DNA of 64,000 nt from Penelope pileata. Lineage: Eukaryota > Chordata > Aves > Galliformes > Cracidae. The notes below the pieces were generated by a model that saw only the letters and a program-made list of their open reading frames with translations, had not been told where the DNA came from and ran no database searches. A program made the translations under genes and the position numbers. The DNA lies in contig WBMW01000802.1 in assembly GCA_013396635.1 (NCBI GenBank), forward strand, positions 807,244 through 871,243. The letters are read 5' to 3'. The number at the start of each line of letters is the position of its first letter. Position 1 is the stretch's first letter. Of this stretch, positions 25,101-40,100 are shown piece after piece.

Positions 25101-28100
25101 CTCTACTGAATGTAAACTTAATTGTTTTTAACATGCTATTGTGTGTTTTTTTTTTCTTTTAATAAAGCTGATTTAAAAAGCAAAGGAAGGGTGTGCATTT
25201 GTAGATCTGAATAACTCAAGAACAGATGTATGTTTCCGTGCTTTTTGTCTTGAGTTAAGAAAAGCAATCATAGTAAATAGTAAAGGCTATTTGGATATCC
25301 ACATGGTTGATATAGTGACTGCTTTTAGAGCAGATGCCTCCTGGGGAGAAGAAGTAGAAGGAGGAAATTAAGAGCAATCCTACACCATTAAACTCATACA
25401 TACAACTGGGGTTATAAGAGGGCAAACAAAAGGAGGCAACCAGGTAGCTAAATGTTTTCACAGAACTCCAATCCAGTGAAAATTTATTTTATTTTTAGAT
25501 TAACTAAGCAATATGAAGTGAGTGGTAGGTTTAGGTAAGGGCTGAATATTATAACAGTATCTTATGAATGGATTTAAGAGGATGTACTGTATGCCAAGAC
25601 TTTCTAACATGATTGATCCTAAAATTTACTCTATTCTTTAGCTCGGAGTTCGTAATGAAAACAGTAGGCATCATGTGGTTTAATATTATATTTATCAGAA
25701 AACAAATTCATTTTTTTAATCCACAGTAATTTAAGCAGTAGGAGTCTGGAATTCTGAAACTTCGATTGGATAGGAGCTTTGTACTGATAAGTGCAGCTCA
25801 GGAATGGTTAATTAAGGAGATTGGGAATTATTAGTTCATTAGATGAAGACAAGCGTAGAAATCTAACATTTTGTCACTTTCAAAAAACATAAATATTTTC
25901 AGCTTTTGCATCTGTTTCATGGCTTTTTTTGTATTTTTTTTTAATAAAAACAATTTGTCCTGTGAAAGATACACCAAGCATCAGGCTTCCATGACAGAGG
26001 AAATTTGATTAATCACAAATTGTTGCCATATGCCCAAAGTGAACTCAATGAAAGAAATAAAAGGCAATTAACCTTTTTCCTGTATTGAATTGGGTGATAA
26101 ACTTTGGAGTTCCTTATCAACTAACTTTTTGACGTACTAATGCCAGTACCTCAAAGTAGGTGAAAAAGTTGATATTGGTAAGTTTAAAGATGTTTTTTCA
26201 GTCATTCTGAGTGCATTCACAACAACAAAAACATAAATTGAATTTCTTTTCCTTTAGTTTCTTCCCATTTCTTCATTCTAAGGCTGATTTTTAATTTTTT
26301 TTTTTGTAAGAAACTAAACGCTATTCTCCTTCCTATTGATATTGTATGCCAACAACAATAGACTTCTTGTCATTGGAGCTGACTTCCAACACACATTTCT
26401 ATTAGCTTTGTAACAGCATCTTTTGAATATAGATAAAGCTATCTTTATTTTCATCTATTCATGGAACACCAAGAATAATTCTGAAGGCACTGCTTTCAGC
26501 TTGTTTTCAGGCAGAAACTTATTTCATATTGAGCATCTATGTCTTCGTAGGAGGAAAAAGGGGAAAGGTGAAGTAGAGCAAATAGGAGTATTTAGAAGGA
26601 AAAATTCCCATGGTTAAACAGCAAAACAAGAAGGAGGTAATTGGGGAGAGTTAGCATGGAATTAACAAGGTTAAATTAAGCCCAACCAACTTGATTGCCT
26701 TCTGTGGAGCTCTGCAGAGAGGGGAGCAGTGGATGTTGCTTACCTTGACTTCAGCAAGATCTTTGACCTAAGTTCTCCTGGTATTAATACAAACAAAACA
26801 GAGACGTAGGTTGAATGGATGGACCATAAGATGGCTGAAAAAGTGTACAGACAGCTGAAATTAAAGGGAGGTAGTCCATTGCTTGATGTCTTTCTGGTGT
26901 CTGCTTATGAGCTGATTTCCTTAGAGGTTGATATTATTTCATGTTTTTTATTTATCCTGTGAACAATGGAACAAAACATTTGTAAGTTTGCAAATTATGC
27001 CAAACTGGGGAGGAAGGGTCAGTATGCTGAAGGTGATGGCTGATATCAACAGAGACCTTGAGAAACAAAAAATGGGCCTGCAGTAATGTGGTGAAGTTTG
27101 ATGAAGGCAAAGTCCTGCATCTGGGACAGAATAACTTTGTGCAGCAGTACAAGTTGGGAATCAACTGCTGAAGAATCAACTGGATAGTGTCCAGCAAAGG
27201 GCCACCAGGCTGTTTAATCGGTTGGAGCATCTCACTTATGAGGAGAGGTTGAGAGAGCTGGAACTCTTCAGTTTGAAGAAGAGAAGGGTTATCAATGTAT
27301 ATAAATACCTGAAGCGAGTGGGCTAAGAAGGCGTAGCCAGGCTCCTTTTATTGTTGCCCAGTGATAGGCAATGGTCACAAACTGAAACATAGTACCGTCT
27401 GAACATCAAGGAACACTTTTTTTTACTATGAGAGTAAAGAAGCTCTGGCACAGGCTGCTCAAGAGAGGTTGCGGAGTCTCCCTCCTTGGAGATCTTCGAT
27501 ATACTCAAAAGTCATCTGGATATGGTCCGACACACCTGGCTTTATATGACACTGTATCGGACCAGATGAGCTCCAGGCTTACCCTCCATCCTCAATCATC
27601 CTATGAAATGTCTTTGGAGAAAAAAGTGGAGGGTTGGTTTTCTTTTTGGGGAGGGGGGAGATGGGACGTGGGGGCATAGGTAGGCAAATCAAGACGTGAT
27701 TTTTTTTTTTCCCTTTCTCTGACATTTTTGTGGCTACGTTTGGAGCAGTGTATTCAATTTTGGGTTCCCCAGTACAAGAAAGCTTTTAAAAGCCTTTGCC
27801 AAAATTGTTCAAATATTTTATAAAAGAAGCATGTGTACCTATGGTGTGTTGTACCTGGTCAGCTTTTGTGGCGCAACTGAGATTTAAACATCTTGTTTGT
27901 AAATACACAAGTTGTATACATAAATGCAGAGCAGACAATTTGGTTCTGCTGTAGAAATTGTGTTCTGAAATTGTGTTCATCTGCATGTGTTTTGCAAATC
28001 TGAATCATTCAGACTTAAAGTATGTGTGTAGAATGGCATGCAACATGCCTACAGTATGCATCATACTTTCATCTGGTATTTGCAGATGGCCATAGCATGA

Positions 28101-31100
28101 TTAGAATTGCTGCCCATCTGGATGATGATCTTGAAACTCAGAAATCACGAGTGGCTGAATTCTTAGTTTTCTGCTGAGAAACTCAAATGTGTGGTAGACC
28201 TATCTAAAAAATAATAGACCAGCTGGAGATGAAAGTTTTGAGAATCTACAGCAGCTGAAATAACTGACAACAGCAGTGGTTAAGTACAGTGTAAACTGTT
28301 TTCACTTGTGAAGATAGCATTTCTGCAGATTTACAATGTATCACTACTCTGCTAAAATTAATATTGTCCCTTGGAAAAAAATGTTAAATTTTGCTCTAAC
28401 TTTGAGTATCAAAGAAAATATAATTGAAAGTTAATTTAGTTCATTCATACCAAAGTCAATTGTAGGAGGAGGGCAGCTGAGGATAAGCCTGAAGAACAAA
28501 ACAGTTTTTTTGAGTTATTTTCTTTTGCTTTCTTTTATTGTGACAAATTCTGACATAAACTTGACACCTTTAAATGTTGATTATGTAGTATGAGTATATT
28601 GACTGTTTGAATACTGTTATGACACTTCCATAATTGCAGTTCTGTTCTATAATAATAATGCTGCTGTCTGTGTGGTAAATATCTCAGAAATGCTCCCATC
28701 TCTTAGCTGTAATTGCTGCCCCTATCCACATATCTACTTTAAAGTATCCTTAAGAGCTGGCATATGCTACCTCATAAATTGGCTTGTTAATAGGAGGACT
28801 GCAGACTTTACCTTCTCTAGAGACCAGCAAATCATTTCTGCAATATTCTCAGTTTCTAGTGGCTTATTTTTTAAATATGTCCTATAACTCTGAAACAAAA
28901 AGCACTCACATGCACTGCACTCATCTAAGCAAAATGTCTCTATTATTAGACTGCAGTTATGCAAGCAGGGGCTATTTGCCACATTGCTTCAGACGAGGAA
29001 ATTAACATACTGTTCTTGGCTGGTTGTCCTCCATATGTTTCAAACCTTTCTCATGGCAGCGAAATGTACTACTTCTTGGGTTTTCATGAAACCTGAACAT
29101 GAAAGCTGTTCTTAAGAAAGTAATAGTAGACATCAGCGTAGGGAATGAGAGCTCAGCTTGCCAAGGAGTTGATGGCATTGAAGGAAGAGAGATTTGCAGA
29201 GAAAGGAATTGGGAGTTGAAGGGATCTTAATAGGAAGGGATCTTAATAGAATCTGTTGCCCTCTGAAGCCATATCTGCATAATTTCTATTTCATGTTTTA
29301 TCAATTTTAAAAAATCATCTGGTGCTGATGATTCTGCTATCCCTGAAGATGATTTATTTCGGTGTTCTTACTATTTACGTGTTATTTCTAGTATGTATTC
29401 TTGGTATAATGTTGCTGTAAGTTAAACCTATTGTTGCATTTTATTTTTCACAGAATCATGAGAAGGTTCAGTTTGGAAGGAATATCATGAGCTTTCTAGT
29501 CCAACCTCCTGCTCAAAGTAGGGTCAGCTGTGGTATGAAACTAGGTTGTTCAGGGCTTTATCGTGTTCCTTTATGAAAATCTCTAAGGATGGAGAGTTCA
29601 CAGCCTCTTTGGGCAACCTGTTTCTCTTCTAGATTGTGAAAAAGCTTTTCCTTGTACCTTGTCAGAATCTCTCATTTCAAGTTCTACCCTTGTTTCACGT
29701 TCCTACCATGTGCTACTGTCAAGAGCCTAGCTCCATCACCTTGATAGCCACCTGATGGGTATGGGAAGGCTGCACAGCCATTTCTTTCTCATGCTGAACA
29801 AGTCTGCTTCCTTCAGCTTTTCTTCATAGGACAAGTGCTCCAACCTCTGGTCATTCTGGTGCTGTCTGCTGAACTTACTCCAGTACGTTGATGGGCCTAA
29901 GACTGGATGTGATCTGACCTGCTGGTTATGATCATGCCCTTTGATCTAGTGGCTGTGCTCCTGCTAATGCAGCTCAGAGTCCTGCTGGCAATCCTTGCTG
30001 CCAGGGATTGTTGCTGACTCCCATTTGGCTTGCTGTCTGCCAGGACGTGAAGGTCATTTTCAGTTGCTCCCCAATCAGTCAGTCTATCCCAGCCTGTATT
30101 GTCTATTGCTCCCCAGCTGCTGGGCTTTGCATTTGCCCTTGCTGAGTGTTGAAGGGCCCTTGTTCACCCTTTTCTTGAGCGTGTCTACATAGGGAATGGT
30201 AGCCCTGCCCTTAAGTGTATTGGCTAGTCCTCCAAGTTTGGTGCCATCTGCAAACTGTGTATAAAAGCACATAGAGAACTCATATCTTCTTTTCAAACTT
30301 TTAACCATATCATCATTCCTGTCATCAATCTCGTGCTCATTGGAACATTTGGGTTTTCTTTAATTTTCTGATGTAAAAATTTCTGAATCTCTGATACTGC
30401 TACTTTTATCTTCTAGCCTACCCTTTTTGTGACATTGTATCCAAAGCTGGATGCAATATTTCACCTGGAATGTTTCATGCCTTTTTTGCTACAAAATACT
30501 GTTTAACCATGATCTACTGTAACTCCTTGATCCTTTTGTGTAGAACCTGTTACAAAGCCAGGTGTTTCCTATCCTTGTGCTGTTGATTATTGCTTCCTTT
30601 GAACTTGTCAGGGTACTTATTGAATTGCATCCTATTATTTTTAGATTGTTTCTTGTCTTATAATCTAAACTTTCCTCAAATACTGTTGCAATCTTTACTA
30701 GTTTGTTATAGTCTGTGAAATTAATGTGTGCACTGTATTTTGTGATCTAAGGTGATTCTCATTAAACTGTTAAGTAAAGCTGAGCCCAGACAAACCTCTG
30801 AAAAGCTGGACTTGAAAAATCTTTTTTGTTGACAGTGACCCATTGAGCCATCTAGTTTTGTGTGGATCATATATATATAATTTTTCTTTTTAAGAATATT
30901 AATGAATATTTAATGTGAGGAACAGCGTGCAGTTGCAGGGATTTTTTCTGGATGTGATCTCCACAAGCACAACAGAATCCAATTGTAACTTTATTCCTCA
31001 TGTGCAAGATACTCATCAATGCTTGTTTTGAGTATTTGTTGCTTGCAGCGTGATCCACAGCCTCAGAAGCACATGAGAATCTCCTCTTCTTGACTTCTGA

Positions 31101-34100
31101 CCACATTTTTAGTTTGTCCTTTGAAGGCTAAAGATTGCCAGTAGTGCTTCTTGCTTGTCTATAGGCAGTAAAGGAAGGGAGCTGGCCTTTCTTCCCAAAG
31201 GAGAGCAGAGATGCAAGAAGTTGAGCAATATGCAGAAATGTATAATTCAGCTGTTCTTTTTTTTTTCCTCAAGGAAGGATAAACTACAAATAAATAAAAG
31301 TTCTTGTCCAGTGTGATTGTTCTTACTACTTGTATGAAATACTTTTTTTTTCTTAGTGCATGTGCATTTTGGCATATTTCTAATATGATTAACTGTACTC
31401 CTTCCTGAATTGCCATTTTTCTCTGCCTTTGTAGCTCAATTAGTTTCTCAATTTGGAGCACATGGTATGCAGGAGAAATACTGTAATAACATGTTTATTA
31501 CACCAGCTTATACTGACTCTTGTTTAATTCCTGAAAAGATAAAATGCCATTAATTGTAAATGCCCTATTTTATTATAATAATAAATTAGAATGATGCAGA
31601 CTTCATCATATTAGAATATTTGTACAAGTTTTAACATTTTAAATGTATCTTTTTCTTTAAGGGTATTCTTTTGGTTTATGATATTACCAACTGCCAGAGC
31701 TTTGAAAATTTAGAGGACTGGTATAATGTGGTTAAAAAAGTGACTGAAGAATCAGAAGTACAGCCACTTGTGGCCTTGGTTGGAAATAAAAGTAAGTTAT
31801 TCATATTTAAATATTTGGAATACTCTGGATATTGCTCCCTAGTGAAGAAATGTCACAGGACATGTCATTAGTAAACTGAAACCAACTACTGTCTTGTGCT
31901 TTGTTGCTGTGTACGGAAGACATATTTGGGTTTATCTCAGAATTCTGGGCAATTAGGTTGAGGGACTTGTTGCAGCCTCTCTGTCCGTGTTTTCTTTACT
32001 CGGAAAGCAGCACACAGAAGTGGAGAGATCTCTCACTCATGTTTGAATTTGATAGGGCTACAGAATATAGCCATGGCATGCATCTAGAATGGAGAACTGG
32101 GAAGCATTCCTGGATCTGATAACAGGTATATTTCATGGTTCTGTATGTCAGGAGACTGGTAAATTAGAAACTGGTATCTATTACTTAAAGTACACTAGGC
32201 ACAATGTTTGGGTTGTTTATAAGTTTTTTCTTTTTTTTTAACACGTTATCTCTGATTTTGCACAAGGTTACTTATTTCCTGTTTTCTGGGACTTTTACTT
32301 TTCTTGTCTTTTCAATTGTGTAAGTATGATATAATGCTTTTCATCTGACCACTGAAGTATACCACTTTAAATAACCATCACCCAGTTAGTTCTCCAATTA
32401 GTTGGATTTCAGATGTCCTCATTTCCATTTAAGAAATCTAGAAACATCCTTATTAACATATTTGAGGTCTTGATCCTGGCTTTCTTACCCTTTTTTAAAT
32501 GAAGACATGAGCAACATAAACCAATTTTAGAAACAAAGTGAATTGGTAGAAGGAGATTGGGAAGGGGTTTTCATTTTATGAGAATGACAGCTGAAGGAAA
32601 AGTGTGCTTGCTACCTCCCTTTTCATCAGAAGCTGTATATAAGAAGCTCTAGTGTGTCAACCACACCACACAGCTTGGTGTCATCCACAAATCTGCTGAG
32701 AGTGCACTCAATCTCACTGTCCATGTTGCCAACAAAATGTTAAATAGTGCACCTGGGGAACACCACTCATCCCCAGTCTCCATCTGGATATCAAACTGTT
32801 GACTGAAACACTTTGAGTGTACCTATCCATCCAGTTCCTTATCCACTGAGCGGTCCATCCATCAAATCTGTGTCTCTCCAATTTGAGGACAAGAGTGTCA
32901 TGCAGGACAGTGTCAAATGCTTTGTACAAGTCCAGATGTCATCAGTTGCTCTTCCCTTATCCACTCCATTGTAACCTCATCGTAGAAGGCCACCAAATTT
33001 TTCAGGCACAATTTGTCCTTAATGAAGCCATGTTGACTGTCACCAGTCACCTCTTTGTTGTCTGTGTGCCTTAGCACGGCTTCTAGCAGAATCTACTGCA
33101 TGATCTTCTCAGGCACGGAGTTGAGACTGACTTGCCTGTAATTCCCTCGGTCTCCCTTTTTTCTCTTTTTAAGAATGGGAGTTATGTTTCTAACACTTAA
33201 GTTTTCTTCTGATAAAAGGTTCTAATAAATTGCCAGAATGACTTTAAATAACTGCATGGTATTTGAAATGTTGGGCCAGCATTTAAATACCTCGATGAAA
33301 ATTTGGAAGCTTAACTGAAACCATCTATTGTGAAACTGGCATAAATAAGTGCTGCTCTTTCAAACATACTTCACTTGGGCTTACTCTCGTTTTAGGTTTT
33401 TTCACTTTCAGACAGTATTTTTCCATTTTGGGATGAATGCACCTGGGATCTCTGCTGCAGTACTTCGGTGGGGGGGGGGGGGGGGAAAGACTTATATTTT
33501 AAAAAAAAAAAAAAAAACCAAACTTTTTTTCACCTTCCCAATGATATATAAAAAACTGTACGTGAGTTCTATCAGATGAAAATAGCTTCTTCGGATGACC
33601 TTGTTACTGAAAGGATGTTACTTCAAGTACAGCAGTATATGGTGTGTAGTTGTATACTAGCTGTTAAATTGGCTATAAAGCATTCTGATTTACTAGTGTT
33701 TTGTTACAGTAATTTGTAATCATTCTGTTAAATTTGTTAGGTTTGCTGGAATTTCATTGGTATTACACCGAATAAAATGTTCAATGGTGACTTAAATGAA
33801 TCAGTACCTGTTTTGACTATTTCATTTTATTGTGCATTGCTGTAGATTAGAAGAGGAAACACAGTAAGCTTCTGCGCATCTGTTGAAAGCGTGCTAATTA
33901 ACTTCAGTGATTGGAAAATCCTGTTGTGATAGTAAGAGATTAAGATTTACTTAGGAAACATTAGATAATTTCTACATACAAAGCTCCAATCAGTATACAG
34001 TCTTTCATCCATCAGAAACTTTTTTGGAAAATAGAATAACATGAATTGGGATCTCTTGAATTCCACACTCTCAGGCCTCCTTACTTAGCTAGGTTGTTTT

Positions 34101-37100
34101 GTTTGTTTTTCTCTACTAGCTAAAATGAAGGACTGTCATTGCCCAATTCTGAAAACAGCTTCAGAGATACAATTGTCCTTTGTGAAAGCAGTACTTTCTT
34201 AAGGTGACTATCCTCCTCCTGGGTGCTTAATTTTACTGTATTTCATTTTTATGTAATATGAAGGATATTTGAACTATTCTTATTTCTGTGTTGCTACCAC
34301 ATCATTCACACCAGAAATAAAGGTGTAAGCTTTACTGCAAAGATTAACAAGTGTTCTTGAGCTTCAATGCAGTAACTTTTAAGATGTTACTGTGAAATAC
34401 TTTGATTTAGATCACATAATATAAATTAAGCTATAGTTATCAAGTGAATTGAATGTGTCTTTTGCACTTAAAATCTTTGCTTTAACAGTATTGATTTAAA
34501 GTTCAGTAATTTGCAGTGGATCTTCTAGTGTGAATTAAAGAGGTTTTACAGTGTTACATATGACTGATGTGTTTCTTTCTACCTTAACTAGTACTTTTAT
34601 ATATTTTTCCTCCGCACTAATCTATAAGCGGACTCCTCAAGTGTCCTACCAACATTTTCAGTGGATATATTGTAAACAAAAATTAACCCAGGTTGCATGG
34701 GAGCTATGCTCACTTTGATTTATAGCTACCTAGATGGTCTTAGGGCAGTGGTTATCAGTAGCTTATATAGGGGCTAGGAATTATCAGGTACCAGTGTATA
34801 GTGGATGGATGAATGATTTCTATCCCTAGAGATATTAACCAGATCCACTCCTCAATAAGACTAATAACTCAGATTTTTAAACAGTCTTCATGACAGATGA
34901 GGGCACAAAGGAGAATGCATCAACACTAATTAAGAATGTTGACCATTTGTTCGTCTTAGCCATGATTAATTGATCTTGGAGTGCTATCTCTGAACAGGAA
35001 GTGATACGCTGCTACATTGTGAAGTTTAAAGGTTATGTTTGAGTGTACCCTTTAACTTGCATTTACATACAATGTAAAATCTTTTTACCTATCTTATCTG
35101 AGTGCAGAAGGAAACATTTTCCAGCCCCAATATGGATGAGTGTTTGGTGTACTCTGTACTAATGTGGATCTGGCTGGTAACAGGACATACCCGGTATAGG
35201 TTTGGACTCAGTTACTGCTTTAGCCTTAGTCTCCCCATTTGTGCTCAGAACACTTCTTCATTAATACTCTGAGACTCTGGCATATTAAAGTTCAGAATTA
35301 CACATTCCATCTCTTGTTCCTCCCAACCTCCCCCAGTTGTTTTCTGTTCTTATTTCCTGTGGGCTTGCACTTGTTGTGTTCTTCACCTGTAATTAAGACA
35401 AGTGTTGAACAGCAAATGCAAAGACCCCTGTTCTTTAGATTCTTATGCCTGATTAAACTGAAGTTCCTGTATGCCTGACAGCAGGTCCCACACATACTCA
35501 TGGGATTGGAGCGTAAACTACTTACATGTAGAGACTCCCTTAAAAAGAAAACCTTGTCCTGTGCTATGGTCAATTTACCAGCTCATTTGAATAAATGTAG
35601 AATGCTACCCTGTTTTAAAATATGTATAGAATGTTTGTCTTGACAAACGTGTAAGATTAATAGAAAATTGCAGTCTTATATATTTGTTTTTTTCAGTGGT
35701 CAGTTAACTTTCATAAAATAATTTTATATCTAGAAACTTAAATTCATGAATGGGAAAATCACAGGTAAAAATCATCTTTTTTTCACTGTAATAATATATT
35801 TCCAACCCAGTGTCTGAATATATTAGGTATTACTTTAGTGATGGGAGAAATCCAGAAAGCTACAAGTTTTTGAGTGATAAAATTATGTTGTGTGATTGAG
35901 AAAGCATCTATCTTGCAAGATTTTAATCATAAATCATGCTTGGCATAATAGTAGTGGAGCTGGCTGTCATCAGTGCTAAAGTAATCTATTTAACTATCTC
36001 TGTTACATTGCCATGTGGACAAGTCTACAAAACTGATATATGAGCCAAAGAGAGATACAAGCCACAAGTGTGGTTCTTTCTAGAAAGTTACTAAGCTCAC
36101 AGAAATTTGTACAGAATGAAAGGAAAGAAGTGTGTGTGGAAGGCTTATTGCTCTTCCGTGGCACACACTTAGACATATTCCATTGACTGAAAAGGGAAAG
36201 CAGCTGACAGGATATGTCACAAGGATCTGGACAGATGCACTGCATTCTGGCCCAGATCTGTTGTGATGTGTGTCTGTTGCATCTGGTCACGAATCAGCCC
36301 ATGTTTTAATTGTACCCTTCTTTCAGCATCCTTCATAAATTCTTCACTTTGGTGGGAAGTCACAGTGAATGCAGCAGCTGCTAAATCAGCTGGTTGAAAC
36401 TAGATAAATCAGCTGGTTGAAACTAGATTATAGACTACCTGGACTTTCTTCCAGTGCTGTAGTCACTACTGAAGCATCTGTACGTGATTTTAGGAATGGG
36501 AGCAAGCGGCCACTGCTAGTGTGCTAACAACAAAAAGGTAGAGTAGACTGGAAAGGAGGAATCTTTTCTGTTGTCTGCTCAAAAGACAATGATCACTGTT
36601 ATCGTCTTTCACCCTGCCAGTCTTGGTCAATTTCTGGTGTTCAGCAGGCAGGTTGGCTAGGGGGGAGCTTGCCCTTTGATTTGTTTTCTGCTGCAGTGTG
36701 GGATGAGGCTGAATCATGTGTACATTTTAGTCATGAAAGATACATTACTGTTATACTGTTATATGTCCGAGTCTGAGATGCATATGGCCAGATATAAACA
36801 GGTGTAATACTACAAAGCTCAACAAATTTGCACTCACTTAAACTGGAGCAGATTAGATGTTGTGTAAGCTGCTTACTGAAAATAATGTTTTAAGGTTCTA
36901 ATTATATGGTACTTTAACAAGAGAGTGAGGGTAGTTATGAACTAGTCCAGTGATAGACTGTTCTTATGCTGTGCTTTCTTACTTGGATAACTTGGTTTCT
37001 TCTCCACTTTACACTTTCTTGAATCTGCACTTTTTTTTTATTTGCTCACAGAAGTTTTGCATGCTAAGACCAACCAAGAATTGAGTCCAATTTCAAAGAC

Positions 37101-40100
37101 CTGGTAGAATATTGTTAGCGTTGTTGAAACTCAAATACTGGTGTCACAGGGGTACCAGTAAATAGTGTATTCTCGTTCTCTAACAGTTATGCTTAAATTC
37201 AGAAAGATCTTTAAAGATGTCATTGAGAAATGGAAATAGAAGTAAACTGTTTAAATACAAAGGTTAGGACAGTATATGTACCCTATTTTTATAATAATAC
37301 ACAAATGAAATGCTGAGAGATCTCTTACTGTTTCCATGGATTTTGTCTGCAGTTTATTTAGCAATGTAGACATACATCTAATAAAAAAGATGCTGCATAA
37401 ACCGTAGTCCAGGCTGAATGTGCTTCTGTTTTTGGTTTAGGTAGTAATGTTTTTTCTGGCTGCGTCCTTCATACTTAGGTCTTCTTACAACAAATGGAAA
37501 GCCCTTAATTGTACCTGGGGGAATAGTTAATCTACGGTGGACATATGGTGGACAAAAGCTGAGTCTAGTAAATGAAAAAAATTATAAACAGAAAATGTGT
37601 GAATGTCTGCACAGTCTGAGAGTCGTGGGAGATATGGTGCTGCTGGATTATAACTTGTTTCAAGTTAATTTGCTATTCTTTTCTACTATTATCTTTATGG
37701 AAGTCAATGCAGCATAAAATACATGATTTTGAAAAAACAATTTCATATCTGTTTTATTGGATTGAAAAAAAAAATCAAACCAACCTCTTTTTGAGGCAGG
37801 ACAGAATTTCTTTTCTTTGCAAGTGTTCCCACTCCCACCTTTGCCACATAAGTGCAATTTGATTTCACTAGTGGAATGAAGCTCTCTGAAATTGTTAAAA
37901 GTTATAACTTCTGATTGGGGGCAGTTAATCAGTGTTAACCCTGAACAGCTCTTGGGCTTTATGGATTCAAGCATTATATGTGGTTGCACTGCTCCAGCAA
38001 AAGGTTAAGTATTAATGGAAAATGTTCACAGCTCTTTTACTCAAAGAAAACATGTTACTTGTAAGTTTTCTTTTGATTTTACTTTTACAGTTACATTGAA
38101 TGTCTTCATTCATTTAGCCATCCATAAAGCAAATATTGTTGCACATGCAGTGGATAATAAGTCTTTTTAGGACTACTTGTGTGGTACGTCACAGATCATT
38201 AACTGCAAGTAACCACCTGACATAAGGGAAGTCTGGAAGCATCATTACAGTGAAATAAGCTTTTATTTCTGTATCACTGCAGCACATTGATTTGTAGGAA
38301 TGTCTCCATTAGCTACCGTGGAAATATATTCTCATATTATTATTAAAGGAAGTTGATGATAGAGGATAATCAATGTTCTCGTGTGAATAGGGCATTAGTT
38401 CTAGGATTTTGGACAAAGTGGGGAAAAGAGACAAGTGCTATTGTGGCATTACTTTCTATTTAAAACAGATAAAACTTACTTTTTTTTGGAGTGCTTCACA
38501 ATTTTAGAGCCAGACTAATAAAATGTAGTGACAGTTGTACAGTGTTTATGTGTACACTGCAACTTCAACTGAAATGTATGCGGTAACTGAATATGTTTAC
38601 TACTCTGTACAGGCGGAAAATGTAGAAGAGAAGCTTCTTCCAAACCAGCAGGGAAAGCTTAAGCTTTTTCTTTTTAGTTCACTGAATCATAAAAAAATAA
38701 GATTTTTATTGGAAGTAACCAATTTCAGATTAGATTAGAGAAAAAAGGGTGGGCTATGTTAATAGGGAGGACAATCATAACAGATAACCTTGATTACTAT
38801 GACTAATACCAGTTTGTAGTATGAATAAAAGTATTTTCAGGACCTTGGTTCAGAATTGCTTTAGAAAATTTGAAGTTCTTGCAGAGATTAAAGTTAAGAG
38901 AATACTGTAGGAGTATCTTGCTGTGTTGCTCTCTTGCAAAATAATTTACTGTCAGATCCCATCTTATTCGGATGAATATTTTTAATGCTTAAAAGTTTTT
39001 AACAGTGTCAAGTGAGCCATAGCACGTTTTCTGCATTCTTTTACTCAGTGTGGGGAATCACAGACCTTAAGATAAAAATTGCAGTTGGTCGTGTAGATGT
39101 AAACGTAGCTTGCTCCGATGCTTTCATGACTAGCCTGTAGATTATGATATTCTTTTGGATTACTCTTTTTTTTTTTTTTTTTTTGAGATACAATGTGATC
39201 TTTCTTCTGCATTAAATATTGTCCAGTAGGCTTACTTATGTGATAATACTGTACTAGCATGTGATGATAGAATTCATTAATATTTTGAAATATATATATA
39301 CACATGTATATAAAGAGGAGTAACATTACGTTTTTCTCATTTCCAGACTAGAGAGCTCATTCCTAACCATTCTTACATCTATAGGGTAAAAAGCATTAGA
39401 AAACTATCATCAGGATTATTGCTCTTTTGTTTCAGATGCTGAACAAGCACAAATTCAAAAAAACTTTGGTCTAAATATTTGAGTGGAACACAGAACAGTA
39501 AAATGCCTTAAGGCTTGCTTTTGAAAAATATTAATATATAATCATTATTCATATTGAGGGCAGCTTTAAAATGCATGATCCTGCAATCTTAAACACTTTT
39601 TTTTTTTGTGGTGGATAAGTTGATTTAGGATGAATGCTGGAAAAACTAAGATTTGTACTGACAGTTCACCTTTGATATTGTTGAAGGAAGAGAGTCACGC
39701 AGTTGCTAAATGTTTACTTTATACATCTACAGGAGAAGTTTGTGTGTAAATTCACATGCTGTCGTCATTCAAAAGGAGGAGAGTGGGGTGCAGGAGTCTG
39801 ACTGCTCCTAAAATTTTTATGTTCTACTGTCCACATCAAAAATTGTGGATATAAGGACTGTTTTTGTTTTGACTTGTTTTGGTTTTCTTTTTCCTTTTAT
39901 GTCGTCCATGAATTATGTATCACATCCTCTTAGGTACAATAGGATTTTGTGAGAATAATGTATGATGGATGCTGTCTAATTTGTGGATCCAGACTTGGGA
40001 GAAAGGGACAGCACAAAACCAACAACCTGCCCACTGGGTACCATAGTGATATTTCTGAAACAATTTGCTCTGTTCTCCTGATTTGAAAGTTTTTTTTTTT

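Larger units (their letters stand above)
24983..31661 (+). other. RAB28 intron 3 (6.7 kb, phase 0), CR1-rich
   Basis: Holds the sense CR1 copies at 26665-27607 and 27725-27795 and the antisense ones at 29451-30330 and 30420-30870. A small tandem duplication of AAGGGATCTTAATAGG lies at 29219-29249. The remainder is AT-rich without recognised features. Confidence 0.85.
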
